Below the pieces are notes generated by a model. It made no database searches. It was not told the DNA's origin and worked only from the letters and a program-made list of their open reading frames with translations. From positions 1 through 6,096 of the forward strand of contig CAJWSE010000068.1 in the NCBI GenBank assembly GCA_913046275.1: a stretch of 6,096 nt of DNA, in the 5' to 3' direction. Shown here piece after piece: positions 1-6,096 of this stretch (position 1 is its first letter; every line of letters starts with the position of its first letter). The DNA comes from an uncultured Phycisphaerae bacterium. GTDB lineage: Bacteria; Planctomycetota; Phycisphaerae; Phycisphaerales; SM1A02. Both the position numbers and the translations under genes were made by a program.

Positions 1-11
1 TTAAATAAATA

Positions 12-281
12 ATGGATTGGGATAAATTAAAAATTTTTCATGCAGTTGCTGAAGCAGGTAGTTTTACTAATGCAACAGTTAATCTAAATCTTAGTCAATC
101 CGCTATCAGTCGACAAATTCAATCTTTAGAAGATGATTTAAAAGTAAAATTATTCGAAAGACATGCAAGAGGACTTACTTTAACAGAAAATGGAGAATAT
201 GTATTTAAAACTGCCCATGAAGTTATAAGCAAACTAAAAGAAGTTGAAACTACTTTAGGAGATAAAAAAACTAAACCTTCG
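12..281 (+). other. N-terminal fragment of a LysR-type transcriptional regulator (SAR11/alphaproteobacterial style)
   Basis: This part encodes 90 residues opening MDWDKLKIFHAVAEAGSFT. The LysR helix-turn-helix lies at about residues 16-42 (key stretch LSQSAISRQIQSLE), the wing at about 47-65 (LFERHARGLTLTENG) and the linker helix at about 66-86. The family binds operator DNA as dimers or tetramers and senses a small molecule through a C-terminal domain that is absent here. In complete relatives the KPS at residues 88-90 leads into the hinge and first strand of that domain. Third positions are almost all A or T, as expected for SAR11-like marine alphaproteobacteria and unlike the rest of the window. 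The start ATG at 12 gives the full family N-terminus. The source lineage is recalled from family patterns, not from a search. Confidence 0.8.
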
Positions 282-923
282 AGACCAATACCAAGCGGTA
301 TTATAAGTAAAAAACATGCCCTAAATGTTGGAGTTAGCATGCTAGCAATTGGAGCATTTCTGCCCTTAACAATTAACGTTCCCGCAGGGCTTGCTTGCAT
401 CTCGCTCGCGATTTCAATTGTGCTCTATACCATACTGCATCACAAATTACTGCCTGCCATCTTACTCATGGGTATATGCAGGGGCCTCGTATACATTGCG
501 GCATTACTGGCATGTTTTCAGAATCCACCAGCGAAAATCCCCGCCCTTTTTGCATGCACCATCGCGTTATACACCATGTTGCTTACACTTATTGGGCGAA
601 TTGAGACAAGTGATTTTCATGCAGTACGTTGGCTCGCTTGGCTTGCCCCCTTGCCAATTATGATAGTCCTATTAATGCAGGAAACACAATCACCAATTGC
701 ATGGTTCATGTTTGTTTGTTTAGCGACCTTGTGCGGATTTGCATGGAATGATCTGCGTGAGAAAAACAAAAACATTGTTGCTGGTATGCATAAATTACTA
801 GCCGGATTTGCAATCGTTGATTGCGCACTTATCGCTTCGCTAAATGAAAATGTCATCATGATGATTTCTATCTTTTGTTTTGTGCTGACTGTTGCCGCAC
901 ACCGTAAGATACTAGGTACCTGA
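12..923 (+). CDS. Chimeric open frame: LysR-type DNA-binding N-terminus joined to EboC-like UbiA prenyltransferase C-terminus
   Basis: One uninterrupted 303-codon frame encodes two unrelated proteins. Residues 1-90 are a soluble winged helix-turn-helix of the LysR family. Residues 91-303 are a hydrophobic multi-pass UbiA-type segment that begins exactly at its RPIPSG motif. The LysR part has lost its whole effector-binding domain (normally about 200 residues). The UbiA part has lost its N-terminal helices and the first Asp-rich motif (NDxxDxxxD) that binds the prenyl diphosphate through Mg2+. Neither half could do its usual job. G+C jumps from 28% to 46% at the same place. I infer an artefactual or recombinational join, not a natural fusion gene. 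The frame ends 2 bases before eboF. Confidence is high that the frame exists and is chimeric, low that it is a real gene product. Confidence 0.85.
   Translation: MDWDKLKIFHAVAEAGSFTNATVNLNLSQSAISRQIQSLEDDLKVKLFERHARGLTLTENGEYVFKTAHEVISKLKEVETTLGDKKTKPSRPIPSGIISKKHALNVGVSMLAIGAFLPLTINVPAGLACISLAISIVLYTILHHKLLPAILLMGICRGLVYIAALLACFQNPPAKIPALFACTIALYTMLLTLIGRIETSDFHAVRWLAWLAPLPIMIVLLMQETQSPIAWFMFVCLATLCGFAWNDLREKNKNIVAGMHKLLAGFAIVDCALIASLNENVIMMISIFCFVLTVAAHRKILGT
270..290. other. Probable chimera junction between two genomes
   Basis: To the left, the frame is recognisable as LysR up to the KPS codons at 273-281. To the right, it is recognisable as UbiA from the RPIPSG codons at 282-299. Full UbiA proteins often read 'RP-x-RPIPSG' here, so a short shared stretch around 'aaaccttc' (273-280) could have supported template switching or a false assembly overlap. 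This microhomology is inferred, since neither parent sequence is available in the window. The base composition step (28% to 46% G+C) falls at the same place. The exact breakpoint cannot be fixed to better than about 10-15 bases. Confidence 0.7.
282..923 (+). other. eboC: C-terminal fragment of EboC, a UbiA-family prenyltransferase homologue
   Basis: This part encodes residues 91-303 of the joined frame. It begins with RPIPSG(I), the conserved loop that follows the first Asp-rich motif in UbiA enzymes. About seven or eight hydrophobic segments follow, at roughly residues 104-120, 122-143, 147-168, 177-196, 206-223, 228-244, 259-277 and 280-297. The segment LLMGICRGLVYI (151-162) is typical of EboC-like UbiA homologues. 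UbiA enzymes attach polyprenyl chains to aromatic or other acceptors in the inner membrane. The acceptor in the ebo pathway is not established. The missing upstream third should carry the NDxxDxxxD site. Assignment to EboC rather than another UbiA member rests on the motif and on the adjacent EboF gene, only 2 bases downstream. Confidence 0.72.
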
Positions 924-925
924 CT

Positions 926-2296
926 ATGCAACGAATCGCTGTACTAAATGTTGTGGGATTAACCGAATCTCACCTTGGAAATCAAACGCCAAATATCACT
1001 GCCCTGGCAGAGCAGTGCGGAGTCGCTACGTTGCAGCCACCATTGCCTGCCGTTACAAGTACCGTACAATCAACATTGTTAACTGGCGAAGAACCAAACA
1101 AACACGGCATTGTTGCGAATGGGTGGCATGAAAGAGAAACAAAAGAAACCCGCTTTTGGAGACAATCGAACAGTCTTGTAGAATGTGCCTCCATCTGGGA
1201 CGATCTCCATGAAGCTTTACCAGAAGCAACTATTGCTAATCTATTTTGGTGGTTTAACATGTACTCTTCAGCGGATTACACTGTAACACCACGGCCAATG
1301 TACCCTGCTGATGGAAGAAAAATTCCAGACATCTGGACAAAACCAAATGATCTGCGCGATATGCTTCAAGATCAACTCGGCAAATTTCCACTCTTCCATT
1401 TTTGGGGGCCAACTGCAGGCATACAATCTTCGCAATGGATTGCTCAGGCAGCAAAAGAAGTTGAGCGAAAATATTCACCTACATTATCTCTTGTGTATTT
1501 ACCGCACCTCGACTATTCCATGCAGCGAGTCGGCCCCAACCATGATTCGATTGCGCAAGAATTAATTGCTATAGACGAAGTTGTAGGTAATCTCATAGAT
1601 TTTTATGAAACACATAATGTGGAAGTATGCCTCTTGAGTGAATATGGCATTGAAGAAGTGCAGGATGCTATCTCAATAAACAAAATACTTCGGTCATCAG
1701 GCTTCATTTCAATTCGAGAAGAATGCGGAAGGGAATACCTTGATGCAGGCTCAAGTAGAGCATTTGCTGTACCAGATCATCAAATTGCACATATTTACAT
1801 TAAAAATGTAGAAGATATTAAATCAGTCCAAACACTTGTACAGAATATTAAGGGAGTTGATTTTGTTCATAGTGGTGAAGCAAGAGGCGGTTTAGACCAT
1901 GCGCGTTCGGGTGAGTTAATCGCCATTTCAAAAAGCGATAGTTGGTTCTCACATGATTGGTGGTTTGACGATGCTAAAGCTCCCGATTATCAAGGAACCG
2001 TCGATATTCACCGTAAGCCTGGCTATGATCCTAGAGAATTATGCCTCGCAGAAGGATGGCGTGGGAGTATTCCAAGAATGGCGATTAAACTTATACTAAA
2101 AAAAATAGGGCAGAGAACCCTTTTTGATGTTATCACTCTTGACCCTAAGCACGTTAAGGGTTCACATGGGCGAACCCCAGAACTAGGTGCTCCAGCTCCT
2201 ATTTTAATACCACCCGCTTGTGCAAAAAAAATACCTCAACAAATTAAGGCGAGTGAATTTAAACAAATGTGCCTCGACTGGATCAGTTGTTCGTAG
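926..2296 (+). CDS. eboF: EboF-like protein, alkaline phosphatase / nucleotide pyrophosphatase-phosphodiesterase superfamily
   Basis: This is a complete 456-residue protein without signal peptide or membrane segment, so presumably cytoplasmic. The opening IAVLNVVGLT is the first strand of the alkaline-phosphatase fold. PAVTSTVQSTLLTGEEPNKHGI (41-62) is the nucleophile region: T44 lies ten residues before the TG pair, where nucleotide pyrophosphatase/phosphodiesterases place their catalytic Thr. FWRQSNSLV (77-85), YLPHLDYSMQRVGP (191-204), LLSEYGI (236-242) and GSHGR (412-416) follow, the last holding a probable metal-binding His. The family hydrolyses phosphodiester or pyrophosphate bonds using two metals. 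Several ligands differ from the standard pattern (V10 in place of the first Asp, SEYG in place of SDHG), which I recall as usual for EboF. The start ATG has AGG nine bases upstream. It sits 2 bases after eboC, consistent with one ebo transcript. The 3' end overlaps the converging beta-helix gene by 14 bases. The substrate is unknown. Confidence 0.8.
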   Translation: MQRIAVLNVVGLTESHLGNQTPNITALAEQCGVATLQPPLPAVTSTVQSTLLTGEEPNKHGIVANGWHERETKETRFWRQSNSLVECASIWDDLHEALPEATIANLFWWFNMYSSADYTVTPRPMYPADGRKIPDIWTKPNDLRDMLQDQLGKFPLFHFWGPTAGIQSSQWIAQAAKEVERKYSPTLSLVYLPHLDYSMQRVGPNHDSIAQELIAIDEVVGNLIDFYETHNVEVCLLSEYGIEEVQDAISINKILRSSGFISIREECGREYLDAGSSRAFAVPDHQIAHIYIKNVEDIKSVQTLVQNIKGVDFVHSGEARGGLDHARSGELIAISKSDSWFSHDWWFDDAKAPDYQGTVDIHRKPGYDPRELCLAEGWRGSIPRMAIKLILKKIGQRTLFDVITLDPKHVKGSHGRTPELGAPAPILIPPACAKKIPQQIKASEFKQMCLDWISCS

Positions 2297-3386
2297 AAGT
2301 ATTCATACTTGTCATGACAAGTACAAGATCCATCATATCTACGACACCATCGGTATTGATATCACCCGTATTTGGCTCGGGACATGCAAGCATTTGATCG
2401 TCGCAGGTTGTTTTTGGGCCAAGCCACGAACCACCTGCTTTTGTGCAAGACTGTTCATCAATCACTAGACAACCAGTCCCGATACAGCACGCGCCGATTT
2501 GTTTGCCTCGAGCAACCATATATCCACCCGTGCCTGAAATTGTGTCGTGCGCCATTGTAAATCTACAATCAGCTTCAAGCTGTGTCGCACTGCGATATCC
2601 TCGATACATTGCATTACCTGTATACATAGCAATATTATCAGTAAATACGCAACCAACTACGCTACCATTACTGTCATAATCATAAACCCCACCGCCATTG
2701 AATTGTGCACGATTATGTTTTATCTTGCAGGAAATAACTTTGACATTTGAACCAAAGTTATACATTGCTCCACCACCATACTTAGCAACATTATCTGAAA
2801 TCTCCGTGTCACGAATAATGGGCCGGCCTCGACTGTTGTACAAACCGCCGCCGCGCTCAGAAGAGTTCGCCCGAATTTTGCAATTCTGTACAACCGTATT
2901 GCAACGATCGCCATTAAAAATCGCACCACCTTGGTAAGTCGATGAGTTATCAACAAAAATACAATTTTGAATTGTTGGGCTGGAATGTAAACAAAGCAGA
3001 CCACCACCTACAGTCTCATTTTCACTGTACAAATCTTCGTTTCCTGTACCCCCTGTAATGGTAAAACCATCAAGCACAGTGCTTGGGCCCTCGCCACTTA
3101 TACATTTCACGACACTATCATTAAGATTCCAGCCATCAAGCACCGTCACCGCTGCGCCATCTATTGATTTAAGCGTGACTGCCTTACCGTTGTAATTAAT
3201 AGACTCGTTGTAATTCCCAGGTGCAACAAGAATAATATCATCTCCCTGGGCAAGCTCGATCGCTTTTTGAATCGTGGGGGCATCATCCGGGACGTGGATA
3301 GTTTCAGCAAACGAGCATGATGCATATACCGCTAATCCAAGAATAGCGAGGATATTCATCTTTAAGTTGTTCGTAAGTATTCTCAT
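2283..3386 (-). CDS. Secreted parallel beta-helix protein with 'GACC' cysteine module and C-terminal dockerin-type calcium loop
   Basis: This is a 367-residue protein when started at the ATG at 3386; the open frame extends to a TTG at 3422 and a further ATG lies at 3359. Residues 1-27 form a signal peptide ending CSFA, with likely cleavage before ETIHVPDD. Residues 30-75 are the 'VPDDAPTIQKAI...GNYNESI' cap typical of planctomycete right-handed beta-helix proteins. About five coils of 24-26 residues follow at roughly 127-255, each opening with a GGG/GGA turn and containing a 'C-x-I/F-x-x-N' rung. A cysteine module (C300, C301, C306, C314, C328, C335) precedes a calcium loop GDINTDGVVDMMDL with D342, N344, D346, D350 and D353, which is half of a type I dockerin pair. 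The protein is probably exported and displayed or assembled outside the cell. Its ligand is unknown; the fold also occurs in polysaccharide lyases, but no lyase active site is evident. Confidence 0.87.
   Translation of the reverse strand: MRILTNNLKMNILAILGLAVYASCSFAETIHVPDDAPTIQKAIELAQGDDIILVAPGNYNESINYNGKAVTLKSIDGAAVTVLDGWNLNDSVVKCISGEGPSTVLDGFTITGGTGNEDLYSENETVGGGLLCLHSSPTIQNCIFVDNSSTYQGGAIFNGDRCNTVVQNCKIRANSSERGGGLYNSRGRPIIRDTEISDNVAKYGGGAMYNFGSNVKVISCKIKHNRAQFNGGGVYDYDSNGSVVGCVFTDNIAMYTGNAMYRGYRSATQLEADCRFTMAHDTISGTGGYMVARGKQIGACCIGTGCLVIDEQSCTKAGGSWLGPKTTCDDQMLACPEPNTGDINTDGVVDMMDLVLVMTSMNTSTNN
2306..2323. repeat. 18-bp perfect palindrome in the convergent gene end
   Basis: The sequence tacttgtcatgacaagta is its own reverse complement. 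It begins 10 bases after the eboF stop codon and lies inside the last codons of the beta-helix gene, where it encodes part of the helix after the dockerin loop. Its place suits a stem that ends eboF transcription. However, there is no T-run after it and the loop would be minimal, so an intrinsic terminator is not well supported. A dimeric-protein site or coding coincidence are alternatives. Confidence 0.45.
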
Positions 3387-3473
3387 GCTCTTTGTTACGT
3401 TTTCCGGTAACTCGCCCACCAAGGCAAGCCTATCTAATGTAGCACTTTATCCACACTTTGCAGCTGTAAACTT

Positions 3474-3479
3474 ATTATA
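3474..3479 (-). promoter_or_regulatory. Candidate -10 box for the beta-helix gene
   Basis: The minus strand reads TATAAT exactly at 3479-3474, about 88 bases upstream of the ATG at 3386. No good TTGACA-like box lies at 16-18 bases. The nearest, TTGAAC, is 24 bases away, which is too far. A perfect hexamer in an A/T-rich intergenic region can arise by chance, so this is a weak call. Confidence 0.3.
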
Positions 3480-3558
3480 CACAATGCTTTGTCTTTTCAT
3501 TTTGTTCAAAATAGGAAGGTTGATCTGTTTACATCGGTTAATACCATGTACATTCGGT

Positions 3559-3587
3559 TTGTAACGATGATTTCTTACTGTTATAGG
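3559..3587 (+). promoter_or_regulatory. Candidate sigma70-type promoter for hisN and the peptidase
   Basis: TTGTAA at 3559-3564 and TATAGG at 3582-3587 are separated by exactly 17 bases. Transcription would begin near 3594, giving a leader of about 22 bases before the ATG at 3616. The leader shows no clear Shine-Dalgarno sequence, which is common in planctomycetes. Both hexamers are imperfect, so the call is tentative. Confidence 0.33.
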
Positions 3588-3615
3588 ACTTAGCTCTGGG
3601 TACAATGCTCGTCTA

Positions 3616-4380
3616 ATGGATGCTATTCTTGCTCGAAAAGAAGTCCTTATAAATACGGCAGAGGTTGTTTCCTCGTTCGTTTTAGATCATTTTTTATCCG
3701 AAAAATTCGATATATCTTTAAAAAAGGATGGTTCTGAAGTCACAACTATAGACATCGAGGCAGAAATTATTGCTAGAAGAGCAATCAGTGGAGCGTTCCC
3801 AATGGATTCCATACTTGGGGAAGAGCATGGAGCAACTGAAGGTAGTTCGGGTTACAAATGGGTCATTGACCCAATCGATGGTACTACCTCCTTCGCCAGA
3901 GGTGTCCCACTATTTGGCACTCTCATTGGAATCGAGTATGAACACACTCCAATTGCAGGCATCGCAACACTACCCGCGCTTGGGAAAACCATCTCCGCAG
4001 TTTGTGGAGAAAAGGCTGAAACGAACACCGATGATATTTGCAGGGTCTCTACTGTTTCTACTCTAGAAACAGCCATGATTTGCACCACTTCTTACGATTA
4101 TTACAAACAAACGAACGCCGAAGAGATATACCACCGCCTTCTTGCATGTTCTGGTTCAACACGAGGCTGGAGTGATTGTTTTGGATATTACCTACTCTGT
4201 ACTGGCAAGGTTGATGCGGTTGTTGAACCACTACTGAAATCGTGGGACATTACACCCTGGCTACCAATCCTCGCTTCATGTGGCGGAAAATATACTTCGA
4301 TTGCAGAAGGTGGCATCGCATCGAACCACAATTTGCACGACTCCCTCTATCATGCGCTGCATGAAAACATTACCAATTGA
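3616..4380 (+). CDS. hisN: Inositol monophosphatase-family phosphatase, probable histidinol-phosphatase (HisN type)
   Basis: This complete 254-residue protein is the usual length for the family. It shows the Li+-sensitive Mg2+ phosphatase signature: VTTIDIEAE (42-50), GEEHG (68-72, metal ligand E69), WVIDPIDGTTSFARG (82-96, ligands D85 and D88) and SWDITP (209-214, ligand D211). The segment RGWSDCFGYYLLCTGKVDAVVEP (183-205) matches the HisN branch ('RGWxDCxGYxLxxTGxxDxxxxP') better than inositol monophosphatase or CysQ. HisN removes phosphate from L-histidinol phosphate in the penultimate part of histidine synthesis, in the cytoplasm. The usual WDxAA is WDITP here. No other his gene is in the window, so context neither supports nor contradicts the role. 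Inositol-1-phosphatase or another sugar-phosphate phosphatase remains possible. It is divergent from the beta-helix gene and overlaps the next gene by 20 bases. Confidence 0.78.
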   Translation: MDAILARKEVLINTAEVVSSFVLDHFLSEKFDISLKKDGSEVTTIDIEAEIIARRAISGAFPMDSILGEEHGATEGSSGYKWVIDPIDGTTSFARGVPLFGTLIGIEYEHTPIAGIATLPALGKTISAVCGEKAETNTDDICRVSTVSTLETAMICTTSYDYYKQTNAEEIYHRLLACSGSTRGWSDCFGYYLLCTGKVDAVVEPLLKSWDITPWLPILASCGGKYTSIAEGGIASNHNLHDSLYHALHENITN

Positions 4381-6096
4381 TGAAACTATCGAAGCACTAG
4401 GTGGATGCGATCGCGCAAACGCTGGTGTACATAGAGTTGCTAATCGCTGGCAGGAATCTGACGGTGACGGCGAAGCATTTAAAACTTTTTGTGAGGAAAG
4501 CTTTGTAACGAGCGATGAAGACAGAGCTCGCTTACTAGATCGATATGAAAGTGCAATGGGAAGCATCGGTGGTCATCTTTACGAAATAGGAAGACACCTT
4601 CGGAGATGGACCGATTTACGTGGGGATGAGATGCCGCAAGTCGACAATATCATGGCGATGTTCGACCCATGCCCAGATCTTTCGGATCAATTTTATAAAC
4701 AGAAGATTGCATTCGTTGCGCTACTTAATTTTGAACGACCAACACTTGCAACGATGTTGGAAAAAGGTGGCTCATGGTCAACTGATACTTGGGCTGAAGC
4801 AAGGATAGGACGAGCATTTGGCCCGCGTATTCCTGCAGAGGTAAATGACAGGGCTCGCGAACTTGAGCATGTTGCGGGTATGTTTGTAAGTGAATTTCAC
4901 GTGCCCGTTGGACAAATGGTTGATGCAAATGGTAAATCTTGGTTTGAAAAAGAACGCAAGTTAATTGCACACTGGCTAATACGAGAAGAAATAAAAGCAG
5001 GCTACACACAAGAAGGTGGTATTGAAAAACAACGCGCACTGTCCTGGGTTATGGGCCGGCACATTGATGGGACGATTCCAAAACAAGTGATGGATAGTTC
5101 CTGCACTGGAAAATGGAAGCCCGCTGACAATACAATCGATGGCGATGATCCTGGCGATCTTCTTGGCCCAGTGAGATACGAACAACTCAACATACAACGA
5201 TCTGTGGCCGTTGACTATGATAAATATTACGATGAACACCCTACTGCTATAGCTCGTAAATTTGATCTTCAGCGTGAAATTCCTGAAGAGCATGTAGAAG
5301 CGCTTATGATCGAGTTGCTTGAAGCACCGATTCGAGGTGAGATTGCAGCTTATATGTCGAAAAAACTTGGCAGGCCACTCGAAGCATTCGACATCTATCT
5401 TGAAGATCTTGCTGAGGGTGCAAGTTCAGCAGAGTTAGATAAAAAAGTTACTGCAATGTTTAAAGACGAAATTGAATTTCAAAATAAAATCCCTGATATC
5501 CTCCGTGGTCTTGGGTACAGCGATGAAGACGCTGATTTCTTAGGAACGCGAGTAAATGTAGAAATCGCTAGAGGAGCTGGACATGCAATGCGTCCTGGTA
5601 TTAAGGAATATCATGCATGGTTGCGCACAAACCGTTTGGATGATCGGCTTGGGTGGGATGGTTTTGATACAGCCATGCACGAGCTAGGGCACAACCTTGA
5701 GCAACTTATCTCAACACATTTTGTTCCTAGGCCGTTACTCCGCAATGTTCCAAATACTGCTTGCACTGAAGCATTTGCATTTCTTTATCAGAACAAAGCA
5801 AAAGAAGTAGTTGGACTGCCTGAGGACGATGAGGCAAAAGCATTTGCTTTTGCAAGTGTCGAGGGACTACTAGCCGCTTGCCAAATCGCCGGGCCTTCAC
5901 TTGTTGAGTTATACACTTGGCGCTGGTTATATAAAAATCCAGATGCTTCAGATGAACAAGTTCGAGATCAAATGCTTGCTATTGCAGAAGATGTTTGGGA
6001 TAAATATTTCAAAGCGCATTTTGGCGAAGACCATTACCACATACTTGCTGCATACCAACACATGATTGGTTATCCACTTTACCTACCTGACTATAC
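4361..6096 (+). CDS. HEXXH zinc metallopeptidase, gluzincin of M3-like type, truncated at the right edge
   Basis: The frame is open from the ATG at 4361 to the window end (578 codons, no stop), so the C-terminus is missing. An in-frame ATG at 4352 is an alternative; neither has a clear ribosome binding site. The N-terminal ~420 residues are mainly helical, acidic and without signal peptide or membrane segment, implying a cytoplasmic enzyme. The zinc site is MHELGHNLEQ (439-448; H440, catalytic E441, H444), and ACTEAFAFLYQ (467-477) supplies the probable third ligand E470, 30 residues after H440. That is close to the spacing in thimet oligopeptidase relatives. AYQHMIGYPLYLPDY (564-578) resembles the 'H-x-Y-x-x-P-x-Y' segment after the active site of M3 enzymes. 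A peptidase role is therefore likely and the substrate unknown. The overlap with hisN suggests cotranscription and perhaps translational coupling. I do not recognise a named gene. Confidence 0.8.
   Translation, partial: MKTLPIDETIEALGGCDRANAGVHRVANRWQESDGDGEAFKTFCEESFVTSDEDRARLLDRYESAMGSIGGHLYEIGRHLRRWTDLRGDEMPQVDNIMAMFDPCPDLSDQFYKQKIAFVALLNFERPTLATMLEKGGSWSTDTWAEARIGRAFGPRIPAEVNDRARELEHVAGMFVSEFHVPVGQMVDANGKSWFEKERKLIAHWLIREEIKAGYTQEGGIEKQRALSWVMGRHIDGTIPKQVMDSSCTGKWKPADNTIDGDDPGDLLGPVRYEQLNIQRSVAVDYDKYYDEHPTAIARKFDLQREIPEEHVEALMIELLEAPIRGEIAAYMSKKLGRPLEAFDIYLEDLAEGASSAELDKKVTAMFKDEIEFQNKIPDILRGLGYSDEDADFLGTRVNVEIARGAGHAMRPGIKEYHAWLRTNRLDDRLGWDGFDTAMHELGHNLEQLISTHFVPRPLLRNVPNTACTEAFAFLYQNKAKEVVGLPEDDEAKAFAFASVEGLLAACQIAGPSLVELYTWRWLYKNPDASDEQVRDQMLAIAEDVWDKYFKAHFGEDHYHILAAYQHMIGYPLYLPDY

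Noticed and set aside
12..923. A novel one-component regulator: LysR helix-turn-helix fused to a membrane sensor
   Set aside because: The membrane part begins in the middle of a known enzyme motif (RPIPSG) and lacks the catalytic N-terminus. The base composition step at the join points to a chimera.
2143..2163. ccctaa...ttaaggg imperfect inverted repeat as a terminator for the beta-helix gene
   Set aside because: The arms are out of register by one base, it lies deep in eboF coding sequence, and no T-run follows on the minus strand.
2619..3008. Tandem DNA repeat or CRISPR-like array in the beta-helix gene
   Set aside because: The periodicity of about 75 bases is seen only in the protein (GGG turns and C-x-I rungs). 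The DNA units are not near-identical.
3387..3422. N-terminal extension of the beta-helix protein from the TTG at 3422
   Set aside because: It adds 12 polar residues ahead of the signal peptide and needs a rare start codon. The ATG at 3386 gives a normal signal peptide.
4380..4400. TGATGA stop/start overlap suggesting the next gene begins at the ATG at 4380
   Set aside because: That ATG reaches a stop after six codons. The real downstream frame is the one containing the ATG at 4361.
4725..5293. Minus-strand open frames opposite the peptidase gene
   Set aside because: They lie antisense to a continuous plus-strand frame with a clear HEXXH site and show no family pattern of their own.

Overview
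The window most likely comes from a metagenomic or single-cell marine assembly. From about base 282 onward it looks like a planctomycete, probably of the Phycisphaerae type. The evidence is a secreted parallel beta-helix protein ending in a 'GACC' cysteine module and a single dockerin-type calcium loop, plus an EboC/EboF pair, a cluster known from planctomycetes among others. The first ~280 bases do not match. They are 28% G+C (79 of 280), against 46% (146 of 320) for the next stretch, and they encode the N-terminus of a LysR-type regulator in the style of SAR11/alphaproteobacteria. I read the left edge as a chimeric join between two genomes that happens to stay in frame.

Layout: (1) 12-923 (+) is one open frame joining a LysR helix-turn-helix (12-281) to the C-terminal two thirds of an EboC-like UbiA prenyltransferase (282-923). 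(2) 926-2296 (+) is EboF, a 456-residue protein of the alkaline phosphatase / nucleotide pyrophosphatase superfamily, starting 2 bases after eboC. (3) 2283-3386 (-) is the exported beta-helix/dockerin protein, converging on eboF with a 14-base overlap of the coding ends. (4) 3387-3615 is a 229-base divergent intergenic region with candidate promoters on both strands. (5) 3616-4380 (+) is an inositol-monophosphatase-fold phosphatase closest to HisN (histidinol-phosphatase). (6) 4361-6096 (+) is the first 578 codons of a cytoplasmic HEXXH metallopeptidase of gluzincin (M3-like) type. It overlaps the end of hisN by 20 bases and runs off the right edge.

How the genes work together: eboC and eboF are translationally close and belong to the ebo (eustigmatophyte-bacterial operon, called edb in Pseudomonas) pathway, which makes or moves a small molecule that is still poorly defined. 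The rest of that cluster would lie to the left and has been replaced by the foreign LysR fragment. hisN and the peptidase form a second overlapping unit. The beta-helix protein stands alone. I see no tRNA, rRNA, CRISPR array, insertion sequence or phage gene.
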